From: Cryptomeria japonica
Lineage: Eukaryota > Streptophyta > Pinopsida > Cupressales > Cupressaceae
Assembly: GCF_030272615.1 (NCBI RefSeq)
Contig: NC_081410.1
Coordinates: forward strand, 510,815,442-510,879,441
Length of the DNA: 64,000 bases
Reading direction: 5' to 3'
Shown here: in pieces, positions 12,559 through 25,106 of the stretch
Numbering within the stretch: the first letter of the stretch is position 1
Layout: every line of letters starts with the position of its first letter
Program-made: the position numbers and the translations under genes
The notes under the pieces: generated by a model
Told to the model about the DNA's origin: nothing
What the model saw: the letters and a program-made list of their open reading frames with translations, nothing else
Database searches by the model: none

Positions 12559-14462
12559 ATGGCTCATACCACATCCAGGTCTAGACAACAAGAAATTGAA
12601 GAGGAAGAGGAGGAAAATCTTAATGAATTCCAAGAAGCCCTTGGAGGAAATGCAAATGATGAAAATCCAAGTACTCCTACTCCTGCAACAATAGAAAGGG
12701 CACAACACAACCCTATCTTTAATAGACTTTTTGACGAAATACTCAGGAGCAATGTTGATGCTCACTTTTTAAGACTTGCTCAAGAGGGGGCTAAACTACC
12801 CTCTAACTTTGACGTTGCACAACTAAGACAAGCATCAGAATGCCAAAGTCATAATGAGGATGAAAGAGGTAGAGAGCACATCAAATATAACCCTCCTCAT
12901 GGTAGTCCTCCTCCTCCTCCAAATGAAATAGACATGTTGCGGCAACAAGTCAAAAATATCACCCAACAACTTCATAGTGGTGTAAAAACTAATCAATTTT
13001 CACTCAATGACATTTGTCCCTATCCCTTTGATAGGAATCTTCATATGCCACCTTTTCCACGAGGGTTTGAAACACCCAAGTTCGAAAAGTATAGAGGAAA
13101 AGGAGACCCTCATGATCATGTTGGAGAATTCCATTCAGCTTGCCTCGAAGTGGCATACGAGGACACATACTTAATGCGACTTATCCCCAAAGCTTGGGAG
13201 GAACAACCACATCATGGTTTTCCCAATCACCAGGTGGCATTAGGACATTTGAAGAACTCATCCATAAATTCCTGGCACATTACTCACACAACATTGAACG
13301 TGATATCACCATGGCTGATCTATGTAACACTAAACAAAAACTAGGCAAGCTATTTTTAGTCTTTCTGCAATGATGTCATCAAATGTCTAGCAAACATTCT
13401 CTTCAGTTACCTGAACAAGAACTGGTGGAAATATTTATTTCCAACTTAAATGAAGAAATGGAATTTCACCTAGATGTAAAAGACACAGACTCTTTCAATG
13501 GCATGATCACCAAAGTCTTAAAATGTGAGCGGGCTCTCATAAAAAAAGGGCTTATCAAGATATACAATGAGCCAAAGGATGGCCCTCGCCTACGCTTAAA
13601 TAGTGACAAGCCTAACTTCTGGAACAAAAACAAAAATGTTGTCAACGACAGGGTTGTGGATGCAAGAACTATCAAAAGTGCACAACCTGTGGTTCAATTT
13701 GTAGGATAGAACCTCCCACCCAAGAATAACACAGTTGCTCCTCCAAATCAAGGCCGCAACACATCTCAAGGGGAACCTAGACAACGTCAACAAAATTTTA
13801 AACCAAAACGAACATACACTCCCTTAGGGGAACCCATCAAAACAGTATTACGTCAGTTGGTTTCTCAAAATCTAGTTACCTTACCCAAAACATCAAATTA
13901 TGAACCTCAAGTCAAACCTTCATGGTGGAGGGATACTGAACATTGTGATTTCCATCAAGGGAAAGGGCATAAGACAAGCAATTGTCACAGATTGAAAGAT
14001 CTTATTCAAGATCTTATTGACCGAGGTGAAATCGAAATCGAAGGACATGACCCAAATACAACCAACAATGATCATCTTATGTTTCAAAATCCACTTCCAT
14101 CACAAGATCAAAGGGGTCCTTCAACTTTAGGGAGAAACACAAACACTACTGATTATATGCAAGCCGCATATAATTATACTGTGAATCACCTATGTGATTC
14201 CAGTGAACGGATTGCAACTTTTACCATAAAAAATCCCAGCTCCACTTGCAATGTTGTTACAGGTCATGGCAAGATCACTATAAAAGCAGCTCCACAAGGC
14301 ACCCCATCCATCCCAAAGCAATATAACCTTGTGGAACAGTTAGACAAAACACCCACACTGGTATCTATCTTAGAGCTATTGCGCCTATCTCCATCCCATG
14401 ATACAATCTTGGATCAAGCTCTCCAAGAGGCGTCAATCCCTGCAAACCTAAATATAGATTAG
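12559..14462 (+). pseudogene. Gypsy gag (broken)
   Basis: The likely start is ATG 12559 (MAHTTSRSRQQEIEEEEEEN). An acidic N-terminus is followed by the capsid-type retrotransposon gag region with FPRGFETPKFEKYRGKGDP and a TTTSWFSQSPGGIRTFEEL block. A frameshift lies near 13180 and stops near 13373 and 13709. The C-terminal segment (13857-14462) has CDFHQGKGHKTSNCHRLKDL, the cysteine/histidine arrangement common in Tat gags. The protein would form the particle shell and bind the element RNA. No full-length product is possible from this copy. Confidence 0.85.
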
Positions 14463-14585
14463 TTCCAAGCTATGGTTGGAAATCTAAGGTCATCACCTTG
14501 TCTCACTTTCTCTGAAAGTGACAATTCATCCTTCTAGCAACCTCATAATGCCTCACTCCACATTGAAGGGTTTATCAACCAACAT

Positions 14586-15041
14586 AGGATCAAGCGAGTC
14601 TTGATCGATAATGGAGCAGGCCTGAATATCTGTACACTGCAATTAGTCACAACTTTGGGATATGCAATTGAATTAGTGGATCCCCACAAGAAGATCACAA
14701 TCAAAGCCTATGATGATGCAGAGCGTTCATCAAAAGGAGTTGTGGAGCTACCAATCCAAGTGGGCCCTATGGTGAAACACATCATCTGTCAAGTTCTGGA
14801 CCTCCCTCTGCAATACAATTTGTTGTTAGGAAGACATTGGATACACGCCATGCAATCCATTCCATCCACTTACCATCAGTGTATCAAGTTCCTGCATAAT
14901 GGTGTGGAAATCACAATCTTGGGCGATGCAAACCCCTTTGCGTATTGTCATAATATAAGTCATCAACTAGAGATTACCGTTCCCAACAATAGAGAAGCCA
15001 TCTCCACATCATACGTAATTCCAACTTCTCTTTCCAATTAA
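14586..15041 (+). pseudogene. Gypsy aspartic protease
   Basis: VLIDNGAGLNICTLQL carries the active-site triad region, here D-N-G-A instead of the usual D-T/S-G-A. The flap and LLLGRHWIHAM follow at about 14820-14850, a pattern seen in plant gypsy proteases. The frame is open for about 146 codons without an internal ATG at its start, as expected for a domain within a polyprotein. It sits between gag and the linker. Confidence 0.82.
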
Positions 15042-16560
15042 AACACCATTATACCCAAGCAAGAGAAGCTCAAGATGAAAATAGTAGAGGAAGGTCCTAG
15101 GGAATACAATCTCAGCCAACTCTTTTGTGTTGGACAAATGCTCGCTTCTCCTAGAACACATGGCAAACCTCAACGGTTACTTTAAACTCCACTAGTCAGA
15201 CCAGCATGTACTTTGATGCCCTTCATCCTTGGAAAGAGTCAAGAAGAAGAGACCAGAGATGAAGACTTAGCAGAATGGATCTATAAAGATCCCATCACCA
15301 CCGACATTCCACAAGCTAAGCTTCCCATAGATTAGTATGGCAAAGGTCTTCTCATTGTGCAAAGAATGGGTTATGATGGTCAGAGTGCTCTAGGACCTTG
15401 CAAGCAAGGATGACATGAACCACTGTAGCCGGATTTAAAGCCCAAAGATAACACTGGCCTAGGCTTTCAAAAGGAGATTCTTCCTAAGCTCAGATTCAAA
15501 GTGAAACCCGCCAAACCACTATATCAACCTATTACAAAGAGGCCAACTTTTATTATAAAAGCGACATCAAAGACCATAGCAACTGCCCCATTAAGGCTAA
15601 AAATCTCAACAAAACCATCTACAACACCCATCATCCCACCAATCAAATCAGCGACCCCATCAACATTAGCAATAACATCAATAGCACCATTAGCAGCAAC
15701 AACTGTATCAGAACCCACATCAGTATCTACGACACCAGAAATTCCAGCAGAAGCAGCAGAGTCAACACTACCAATACTCCCTGTATCAAATTCATTGATC
15801 CCCATAATCCTTCCTACAACACCAATCATTTCATCTACGATGGTACATCAGCTGATCGCACCTGCAGTGTTTAACTCAAAGGATATCCTAGTATGGTACG
15901 ATAACCGACTTCTGGAAAGTGACTCAGAGACTGACTCACATGAGTGGGAATTTGATTCCATCCAACTTAATACTTCAAATGAGGAAGACACATCACTACC
16001 TCCACCTCATAAGGAAATTCTTGTTTATGGAGAAGCATAGATAAAGACCTCTTGGGTTCTTGAACTAGAAACATCTTCCACAGACCCTAGGTCGCATCCT
16101 ACGCCTAATTCTGACAGGGAGAGTACCATCAATGACCTTCACCACAACGTCTTAACCCTCACTAACACATCTAATGAACTTAACCTGATCGATGAGGTAA
16201 TGCCCATTATCCATCCTGAACTCATCGAATGGAACCAACCTAATCCCCCATGTCTTGACCATTTCCAAAATGATGAGGCAATAATTGACTTTTTGGAGCT
16301 ACGGGATAACATACCAAGTGGGGATCACAAAGCTGGATTCGCCATTGAACTTAATAGCGCAACATACTTTGGGGTGGATGCAAAACCTTTTAGCTGCAAA
16401 AATATAACAATAAAACATGGATCTTCCAGTGAAAACCACACCGTGGCACTGTTTGATCCCACAAAAGTAAAAAGAAAGAGCATATCCAATGGTAAAAACC
16501 TCTTTGAGGCGTCTGAGGATGAAAGGTTTGACATTCTCCCCTCTAGTACACAACAGGAAT
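15042..16560 (+). pseudogene. Gypsy protease-RT linker with G-patch-like segment
   Basis: About 1.5 kb of coding-like sequence joins protease to RT. At about 15336-15410 the frame reads YGKGLLIVQRMGYDGQ then SALGPCKQG. This resembles a G-patch, a glycine-rich RNA-binding motif seen in some retroelement polyproteins. From 15501 to 16040 it becomes a threonine/proline/isoleucine/alanine-rich low-complexity stretch, then acidic. 16200-16562 continues open. Stops occur at about 15042, 15333, 15410 and 16040. The G-patch call is by pattern only. Confidence 0.6.
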
Positions 16561-16699
16561 GATCAACAATTCTCATTGAAGAGACAAAAGAGTACAACAT
16601 GGGGACTCCTGAAACTCCTCACCACATATATCTGGCATCTCTTTTAACTCGAGAGGATCAACCTAAGTTTGTAGAATTCATCCAAAAGTGCTAGATTAA

Positions 16700-17511
16700 C
16701 TTTGCATGGTCATATGCAGACATGTCTGGGCTTGATCTTGATTTAGTCATGCATCACCTCACCATCACAAAAGGAGCCAAACTTGTCAAGCAAAAACTTC
16801 ATAAGATGCATCCCCAGATTGCGGTATTAGTCAAAGTAGAACTCAAGAAACTCCTAGATGTTGGTTTCATTAGACCAGTTGATTATGCAGATTGGATATC
16901 CAATATTGTGCCTGTCGGGCAAACCAAATGGGGGCATCCGTATCTATACTGACTTCACATATTTGAACAAGGCATGTCCTAAAGATGACTTCCCCCTACC
17001 AAACATCGACATAATTGTAGACCTAACAACAGGGCATGCCATGCTTTCACTCATGGATGGCTTTTCAGGGTACAATCAGATAAAGATCGCACCAGAGGAT
17101 CAACATAAGATGAACTTCACATGTTCATGGGGAACATACTACTATAATGTAATGCCTTTTGGTCTAAAGAATGCAGGAGCGACCTATCAACAAGAAATGA
17201 CCACCATCTTCCATGACATGATGCATACTATAATGGAAGATTATGTTGATGACTTACTGGCAAAATCACTTACAAGAGAAGGCAATCTAGAAATATTAGA
17301 GAAAATCTTTGATAGACTAGAACAATATCATGTTCGACTCAACCCAAAGAAATGTGTCTTTGGAGTAACCTCTGGGAAGCTTCTAGGATACATTATCTCA
17401 AGTAAAGGCATTGAGGTCGATCCTGCAAAGGTCAAAGCAATCATGGACATGCCACCTCCAAAGAACATCAGTCAGCTAAGGACATTACAAGGGCGACTTC
17501 AATCCATCTGA
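16700..17511 (+). pseudogene. Gypsy reverse transcriptase (frameshifted)
   Basis: The first part (16722-16952) gives MSGLDLDLVMHHL and KKLLDVGFIRPVDYADWISN. A one-base shift near 16920 moves to the frame with GGIRIYTDFTYLNKACPKDD, LMDGFSGYNQIKIAPED, MPFGLKNAGATYQ and the catalytic box MEDYVDDLLAKS (about 17235-17270). The domain order and motifs are Ty3-gypsy RT. The YVDD aspartates are intact, but the frameshift and the stop at 17509-17511 make the copy inactive. Confidence 0.92.
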
Positions 17512-18111
17512 AGATTCATTGCACACCTAGCAGATAAGTTTCACCCCTTTACACACCTGCTACATAAGAACATCCGCTTTCAATGGGATACTAGATGCCA
17601 GAAAGCATTCCAGATGCTTAAAGATTACCTCATGAATGCACCATTTCTGATCCCACTAGATCCGAGTAAGCCTCTACTACTCTATATATCAGCAACAAGT
17701 ACAACATTGGGTGTACTATTGGCACAACACAATACAGAAGGGAAAGAGTGTGTTGTTTACTACATCTCTCGCACATTGGTTGGCTATGAACTCAATTACA
17801 CCCCTATTGAGCGAGCTTTCCTAGCAGTAATCTTGGCAGTCACTAAACTAAGGCACTATCTGTTGACACATAAAGTACAACTAATTGCAAAAATTGATCC
17901 ACTCAAATACATACTCAGCAAAGCAGCATTGATAGGCCGCTTGGCCAAATGGGTGATGATTTTCAGTGAATTTGACATTGAGTATGTGGACCGTAAGGGT
18001 ATTAAGGGTCAAGTTATTGCAAATCAGTTGGTCGATGCTCCCCTCATAGGCGATCATCCTCTCATTTCCAGTTTTCAAGCTGAAGAGATATTCATGATCA
18101 CAATAGCACAA
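17512..18111 (+). pseudogene. Gypsy RNase H (first)
   Basis: After the stop at 17509 the frame continues with KAFQMLKDYLMNAPFLIPLD, LLLYISATSTTLGVLL, VYYISRTLVGYELNYTPIE and KLRHYLLTHKVQLIAKIDPL. This is the RNase H attached to Ty3-gypsy RT, where an aspartate-rich active site degrades the RNA template. The usual first aspartate (LYIDAS) reads LYISAT here, so a catalytic residue seems lost. Confidence 0.85.
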
Positions 18112-18460
18112 ACATGGAAACTATACTTTGATGGTTCATACACTAGGCATGGCTTGGGAGCAGGCATTCTGTTTTGTCACACCTCAAGGTGATAGCATCT
18201 TGAAGTCCTATAGGCTCACATTTCCATGTACAAACAACATAGCTGAATATGAGGCCTTAATCACAGGACTCAGGCTAGCCATACAATGGACGTTACAAGA
18301 ACTACAAGTATATGGCGACTCCCAACTGGTTATTCGACAAGCAACAGATGAATATCAGACCAAGGATGACAAACTCATGTCATACAAACAAATAGTGGAC
18401 AAATTAAAAACATCATTCACTACTATCACCTTTGAGCAGATACCCAGATATTAGAATCGA
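18112..18460 (+). pseudogene. Second RNase H (Tat-lineage type)
   Basis: WKLYFDGSYTRHGLGAGI begins a second RNase H. After a shift near 18180 come SYRLTFPCTNNIAEYEALI and LQVYGDSQLVIRQ. The D (FDGS), E (AEYEAL) and D (YGDSQL) positions are preserved. A duplicated RNase H after the RT-linked one is a known hallmark of the plant Tat lineage, and it is the main reason for the lineage assignment. Confidence 0.85.
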
Positions 18461-18759
18461 GCTGCTGATGCTATGGCTACCATTGCATATCTCCTAGATC
18501 TTCCACAGAATTCAATACGCTACGAGTTCTTGGTCGAACAACTTTGGATTCCCACTTATAATATCCCTGAATCTGAGATGATATGTCATCTTATCGGTTT
18601 TGAATCCCAATGGTACGGTGAGTTCTACACCTACCTCCATGATCACACCCTTCCTCCTAACCAATCGAATAACCAACGTAAAACCTTTATTTGCCAAACC
18701 GCTCGATATACCATTATTGTTGAAACCCTATAACGATGCAGTCTTGATGGTACTCTCCT

Positions 18760-19865
18760 TCGATGTCTCGAGCAGGATGAGATAACAAAGGCCTTGGAAG
18801 AGGTACATGAAGGAATTTGTGGAACTCATGGAAGCGGTCTGTCACTAGCCAAGAAACTCATGCACACTGGATACTATTGGCCATCCATGGAAAAAGACTC
18901 CTACTACTTTGTTAGAAAGTGCAAGAAATGCCAAGTTCATGGAGACCTGATACATGCACTAGCATAGGAATTGCAACCAATCACAACACCATGGCCTTTT
19001 TGTCAATGGGGCCTTGACCTTGTGGGTAAAATTCATCCATCTTCATCCAACAGCCACAAATTCATTATTACCGCCACCGAATACTTCACAAAGTGGATCG
19101 AAGTTGTTCCACTTATCCAAGTCACCGACAGAAGATTGCCTCATTCATCCTTAATTACATCATCTGTTGGTATGGTGTACCCATGTCCATCATCACAGAT
19201 AACAGGCTTCCATTCAAAAATTAGGATGTCTGTGAGCTCTGTGAGAAATCTCACATCCAACACCGCTTTTCCAGTCCCTATTACCCACAAGGCAATGGTC
19301 AGGCTGAAGCATCAAACAAAAACATACTGAGAATCCTCAAGAAGATAGTCAGTGATGTCGGTCGTGATTGGCATGTTCAATTGAATCCAGTACTATGGGC
19401 ATATTGAACTAGCATTCGAACCCCTACAGGTGCAACTCCCTACTCACTAGTCTATGACACAAAAGCCATCCTTCCTATTGAGGTTGAGATACCATCTCTA
19501 CGGGTTTCCTTGCATAATCTTATAGATGATGAAGCATACAGAGTATCCCGTCTTCAGGGTTTAGAGCTACTTGATGAGAAACGACAAGCTACATACAATC
19601 ACCTCAAAGCTTATCAATAGTGCATGAGCAGAAGCTATGATCATTGAGTTAGACCTCGTACATTTGAGATAGGTGATCTTGTTCTTCGAGAGAATCCTCA
19701 TAACCAACCAAACAGACAACATTAGGGAAAGTTTGAATCAAACTGGTTGGGTCCATATGTTATCCCTGTTGTATTTGGGTCCAGGGCATATCAGTTGGCT
19801 ACTTCAGAAGGAGGACCATGAGCAGATATGATCAACAACATGCACCTCAAATGGTTTTATACATA
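18760..19865 (+). pseudogene. Gypsy integrase (multiply broken)
   Basis: The zinc-binding N-terminus (HEGICGTHGSGLSLAKKLMH, then CKKCQVH) is at about 18800-18940. The core starts WGLDLVGKIHPSS at about 19010 and continues in shifted frames through YYPQGNGQAEASNKN at about 19280, which carries the catalytic glutamate. The C-terminal part (FEIGDLVLRENPHN, NWLGPYVIPVV, HLKWFYT) runs to about 19865. At least five stops or shifts are present. I see no chromodomain, which fits Tat. Confidence 0.85.
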
Positions 19866-22812
19866 AGCTGCACAGAGCATCAGGCTCCCCTACATACCAG
19901 CAAAAAAAAAAACACCAAAAATATTCAGATAAGTGTCCTAAAGAAAATGCAAAAAAAATCAAAATAGTAAAGAAAAATCATACATCCAAACGATGAACAA
20001 CCACTTTGGTGGCACCTTGGGTAAGTGCGATGGTGAAAACCTGGCAAACAGGTGCCACTCATAACGACTATGGCTCCATTGCCTTTCAGACTTGTTGTGA
20101 TCACATTCATTTCATCCATTCATCCATTTGTCCAAACCATGGCTTGTTATTGATCTGCAATCAAGGATAGTCCTTCATGCGTCCCACATCCTACTTTTTC
20201 ATGGTCATCTCTAAACTGGGGGCAATACCCTTAATCTAGTTAATGGATGTGGATTCTACATTATTTTGTGATTCATTGAATTCTTCATTCAAAACTATCT
20301 CACAAAATCCAAAAACATTCAAAACAATCATCAAAATACCAAAAACATTGGAAAACTATCTCACAAAATCCAAAAACATTTCGAAAACATCAAAATCAAT
20401 CAAAAACATGGCAACACCGTGTACATACGTTTTTCAAAGTAGATACCACACAAACATTGTGAAATACTCAAACAATGACCACTTATCACATCAACTCAAC
20501 AATCAACATCGACACACACACACACTGTCTTAACAAGGATATATCCTTCCTTACCAAAACAAAAACAAGATGACTTTTTCTTTGACAAGAAAATTTTATT
20601 TAAGCTATCAAAAACTTGGTTGATTTGTAGGTTATTCATTCATATATATCAGGTTCCTACTCTACTCCGGGATATCCACAAGTGATTAGAGTAGCCAGGA
20701 TGGTTACTATGCATTGTTTGTATGTCTTTTGCAAATTATTTTGATGAAGTACCGGGGCATGTCCTAATGGTGTCTACATGGGAAGTTCACTAAGTTACAT
20801 GATCATATGCGAAATACAGTCATAGATCACTATGGCTTGCTGACTACAGCATATACCTCGACCATATGAGCGTGAACCATTATCGAGGGTCCATATTCTT
20901 TATTCTTTATATATGTTGTTTGCTTACAGGTACAATGCTCCATCTTTGGTTCCTACTGCCTCATCCAAGCTCGATAATGGTTTATCTCTTACTACGGTAT
21001 GAACTTGTCTCAGGATATGATCGGCAAAAGATCAAGGAGGATGTTCCAAGTCATGCATGAAAGGAGATAATCCTTGTATGTTCTGCAAGTAATACTCAGG
21101 TCAACTTGATCCATTATATCAAGTTGCTTGTATTAACTTGCTATATCAAAATCCATGTAAGGAATACTCAGGTCATCTTGAATCATTATGTCAAGTTGCT
21201 TGTATTTTCTTACAATATTTTTAAAGCTAGATGATGAAAATAAAGCACTATGGATCATCATTTCATCTCATCTATTTATATTACATTCCGTTGCATATCG
21301 ACCATCCATTCGCTCATTCATTATTCATATACATGGTTTTGTATAAAAGTGTGAACAAGTTTAATATGAGCAGTTATGTGAAAATTGAGTTGGTCTTGGA
21401 TACAATCACGATAGAGTACTCTGATACATCATCAGTGCATCATGCAAAGTATGCACAACCTTGCATTCATTTATCATGATCATATCTTCATCATTACATT
21501 TAGTTGCATATGCATCGAGTGCATTTTATATCATTTAGTTGCATAAAACTACATATAGTTCATTATCATTTATTGGCATTAGTCTCATTATATCATTTCA
21601 TCATTGCATAATCATGACATTTTAGGTTCATTTATATATTGCCCTTGTTTGCATTAACTATCATTATTAGCCATTACTATGCATTCATTTAGTGTCAGTT
21701 ACCAATCATCATTTATCACCATTTAAACACCTGTGTACCATGCATTTGTTTAGATTTCCATAGTTGCATACATTTATTTGTCTATCCATTAGTTAAGTGT
21801 ATTCATTTCGTATATTCTTATACTCATTCATTGCATTTCATTTAGGATTCATTACAATGCATTAAGGTGCAGTTATTCATTACCCATGAGTTGCATTATC
21901 ATTTCACTTCATCATATTTTTCATTTAGAATCATAAACAAAACCATTTGTTTCCACATAAGTTCATACATTATCCATATGCATTCATTTAGAAATCATCA
22001 TTTAAACATTTGTACTTTACATTTATTTATTCATATTTCACTCATCTAATAGACATCTAGATGCATTTACATATATAAAATCATTCATTTTAGCGCATTA
22101 TATCATAACACCATTACATCCAATTATCTCATTGTCTCATCAAACATACAATCCAAAGTACCATCATAATCATCATTTCATTATGCATACACAATCATCA
22201 TTTAAAACGGGCATTACATCACCAACACATCATGCACACATATATCAACCTGCATCCACATGTTGGCATCTCATTCATAAACAAAAATGCATATAGACAT
22301 CCTGTAAGAATAAATCATCATAAAACATTCATATAGGAATCATCTCATAAACACATACATATAGCCAATACAAGTATCCATCTAAGCAAAATCATAAAAT
22401 CATTATCTTGCATAAGCATCCATACATGTCATCAAAATGCATATCAACACAAAATATGGGTTCTCCTCATATATATCACATCATATCGCCAAAAATATAC
22501 ATGTATCAGAGTATAATGAAGTCCAAAAAATTGCCTACCAAGAGCCATCCAAGACATAGTCCAAAAGGACATTGTAAAAACATGCATACAAAATGCTCTC
22601 TCAGATGCCACTCTGACCAGATGCTACACCACCATCACCACCTGCTCCCCCACTAGTCCCCACACCACCTGATCTATCTCTTCGTGGAGGACCCATCACA
22701 CCACCACTGCTCTGCATCCTCTAAGACCGCTCCGCATCTGTGAATAGCTAAGTACTCACTGACTAGCTGGCACCGCCTCCTCATATAACCCCCACCAATA
22801 ATCTATCTCATC
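19866..22812 (+). other. Gypsy post-pol spacer
   Basis: This is 2.9 kb of AT-rich sequence without a supported gene. It includes a run of CATTCATTTAG-like words at 21250-22330. There is a tandem duplication of about 64 bp near 20287-20395 (CTCACAAAATCCAAAAACATT twice) and a 72-bp one at 21088-21222 (AATACTCAGGTCA twice). Short open frames here look incidental. Confidence 0.55.
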
Positions 22813-24590
22813 CTATGCTTGTTGCATCTCCCTCATCGCATCCCCAGTAGGACCCTGCGCTCCTACTCGTGCTCCCACCTGTACTCTCTCTTGCAACACC
22901 ACAAATCTCTCCACGACCTCATCCCTCTCCCGCAACACCACCATCAACTCTGACTCTCGTGCAAACAACTGCACATCTCTAGCTTCCACCTCTGCCTCCA
23001 TATCCTCAAGCCACATCTGCAAGAATAATATCATATGGTCTCGCAGAGCTCCACTTGTAACTCCCTCCCCCATATCCATAGGCGCCTCTCCAGTGGCTCC
23101 CTCTCCAGTGGCTCCCTCCCTTGTATCCATAGGTGCCTGTCCCTCACCTGCATCCCTGCCACCTAATCTCATGCCTCCCTATATCAAAGGTCCCTGAGAT
23201 AGCCGCAATGGCTGCCCACCTCTCCCTCTCCGCTGTAATCGCCCACCACCCCCACCTCCACCTTCGAATCCACCACCTCCTCCAAACCCACCACCCCCTC
23301 CTCCTCCTCCTCCATCACCACCTCCTCCATCCCCACCACCACCACCATCCCCACCTCCTCCATCCCCTCTCCCCTGTCCACCTACTACTCTGTGACCTCC
23401 TCTCCTCCTCTGTCTCTGTCCCCTATCCTCCTCAAAATCTGGAATTGGCTCTGTCGGATCTGATATCCGAGGAATTAGATGTGTCATAATATACTGCGTG
23501 TACTCCTCTGACACTCCAACATCTACTACCCCCGACCTCATCTGCCATGGTCTCACCTGTAGTGTGTGAAACTCTACCAATGCCTGATCATATGGTAACA
23601 CTGGCCCCCATAGGTACCTCTCTTGGACTACCCATGCATACTCTCCTAAACCACAAGGCAATCCCTGCCTCCGCCCAAACTGTCTCAACACCCTGCCAGG
23701 CAACTGTCTCTCCACATTGTAGGTTGTCCTACCAATGAGGTATCGTGTCATGAACATAAATGACAATGCCTCCGCATCATCCTCCCACAACTCACACTCA
23801 ATATACGTCCTCCATATCACTGTATCCAAATCATCCAATGCCCACCGCCACCACTCTAACTTCCCCAGGTGGGGCTGACTCATCATACCTCCATACATGT
23901 ATACATATGGCTGGTCCACTACTCGAAATCTCAGACTAACTGGTTGGGTAATCGGTAAGTGCTCCCAGGCCCAGATATGTAGCAGCGTGATACCCACTCC
24001 CAGTGAGCCCCTCCCTCGGTATGCTACCTCATGTAGATCCTGATATAAGTGTGATAGCACGCATGGTCCCCAAGCAAACCGGGTCCCCTCTGTAATCATC
24101 TACTCGATCACCTGACCCCAACCAATGACAAGTCCATGCGATCATCGATATGGACATAGCAGTCCCCCAACAATCCCTGATAGCACTGCTGGTAATGGCT
24201 CATATAAGGCTACTATGTCCTCCCAAGCTATCGACCCATCATCAATGAAGACATCCTCCTCAAAAAATCTCTGCACTACTAATGTCCCCCACGCTCGGTC
24301 ATAGCTCACCAACTCTCCTTGAATAGGAATGCACAGGATGCGCCATACATCCTCCAGTGTCACTATCATCTCCCCCTGTGCCAAGTGAAACGTGCATGTC
24401 TCACTATGCTATCGCTATGTTAATGTTGTGATTAGCCTGCGATTCACCCGAATCACAGGCATATACATAACATCGTACAAGCCAGTCACTGCAATGCAAT
24501 CCACCTCGGCCTCTATCAAATGATCATGCAACACTTGTGTGGCGAGATGCCTCTCGCGTATCTATAAGACGCGAAGCTCTTCCTACACAT
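22813..24590 (-). pseudogene. Antisense plant mobile domain ORF with Gly-rich and coiled-coil tail
   Basis: One minus-strand frame runs about 590 codons with no frameshift, broken only by about six stops. N-terminal part (24570-24142): RERHLATQVLHDHLIEAE, LITTLT, HSETCTFHLAQGEMIVTLED and GGLLCPYR. This is the pattern of the plant mobile domain (aminotransferase-like, MAIN/MAIL family). Part 24099-23400 continues it (AWEHLPITQPVSLRF, WRWALDDLDTVIWRTY, RQFGRRQGLPCG). A long glycine tract (about 23240-23390) and an arginine-rich patch follow, and 23172-22813 adds a charged helical tail. Plant mobile domains are known cellular proteins in transposon silencing and are also found in mobile elements. 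The function here is unknown. Confidence 0.75.
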
Positions 24591-24849
24591 GTGCATCAAC
24601 CACCATCATTAGTTGTTTTGTTTCAAACTTTCTTAAGTTTAAACCTAGACTATCAACAAATACTTTGATCCAATATCTTAGGTAAGCAATCATGGCACAC
24701 CTAGACTTCAATAAGCATTTATCCTAATGACCTAAGTCTCATCAGGGATACTATGGTTCAAAACAACTCTCACCTCACATATCCATCCATCCATCATTGG
24801 CATCAGGAGTTCCTTTTTCAAACACACCGGGGCATCTATCTTCCTACAC

Positions 24850-25106
24850 ATAAGCGCTATTTTGAACACAACAACGCTAATACTATCACAAAAGCGCTAA
24901 ATCAACTACTCCATAGCGCTAAACAAACAACAACGCTAATACTATCACAAAAGTGCTAAATCAACTACTCTATAACGCTAAACAAACAACAACACTAAAA
25001 CAGCTATACCATAGCACCAAACTTGACAAAGGCGTTAAAACCACTATGCAATAGCGCTATAGCGGCACAATAGCGCTAATTAAGTTGACAACAGCGCCAA
25101 AACATA
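24850..25106 (+). repeat. AGCGCTAA-motif cluster, 59-bp tandem repeat
   Basis: About ten variants of ACAAAAGCGCTAAA / CAATAGCGCTAA occur here, partly in a 59-bp tandem unit (starts at 24872, 24931 and 24990). They are reverse complements of the motifs in the leader at 9969-10206. For example, 24888-24901 is exactly complementary to 10136-10149. The cluster lies just upstream of the antisense ORF, so it could also be that ORF's 5' region. Confidence 0.75.

Noticed and set aside
15524-15829. Minus-strand valine/glycine-rich frame
   Set aside because: It is the shadow of the threonine/proline-rich linker in gag-pol.
23133-23489. Plus-strand histidine/proline-rich frame
   Set aside because: It is the shadow of the glycine-rich part of the minus-strand ORF.
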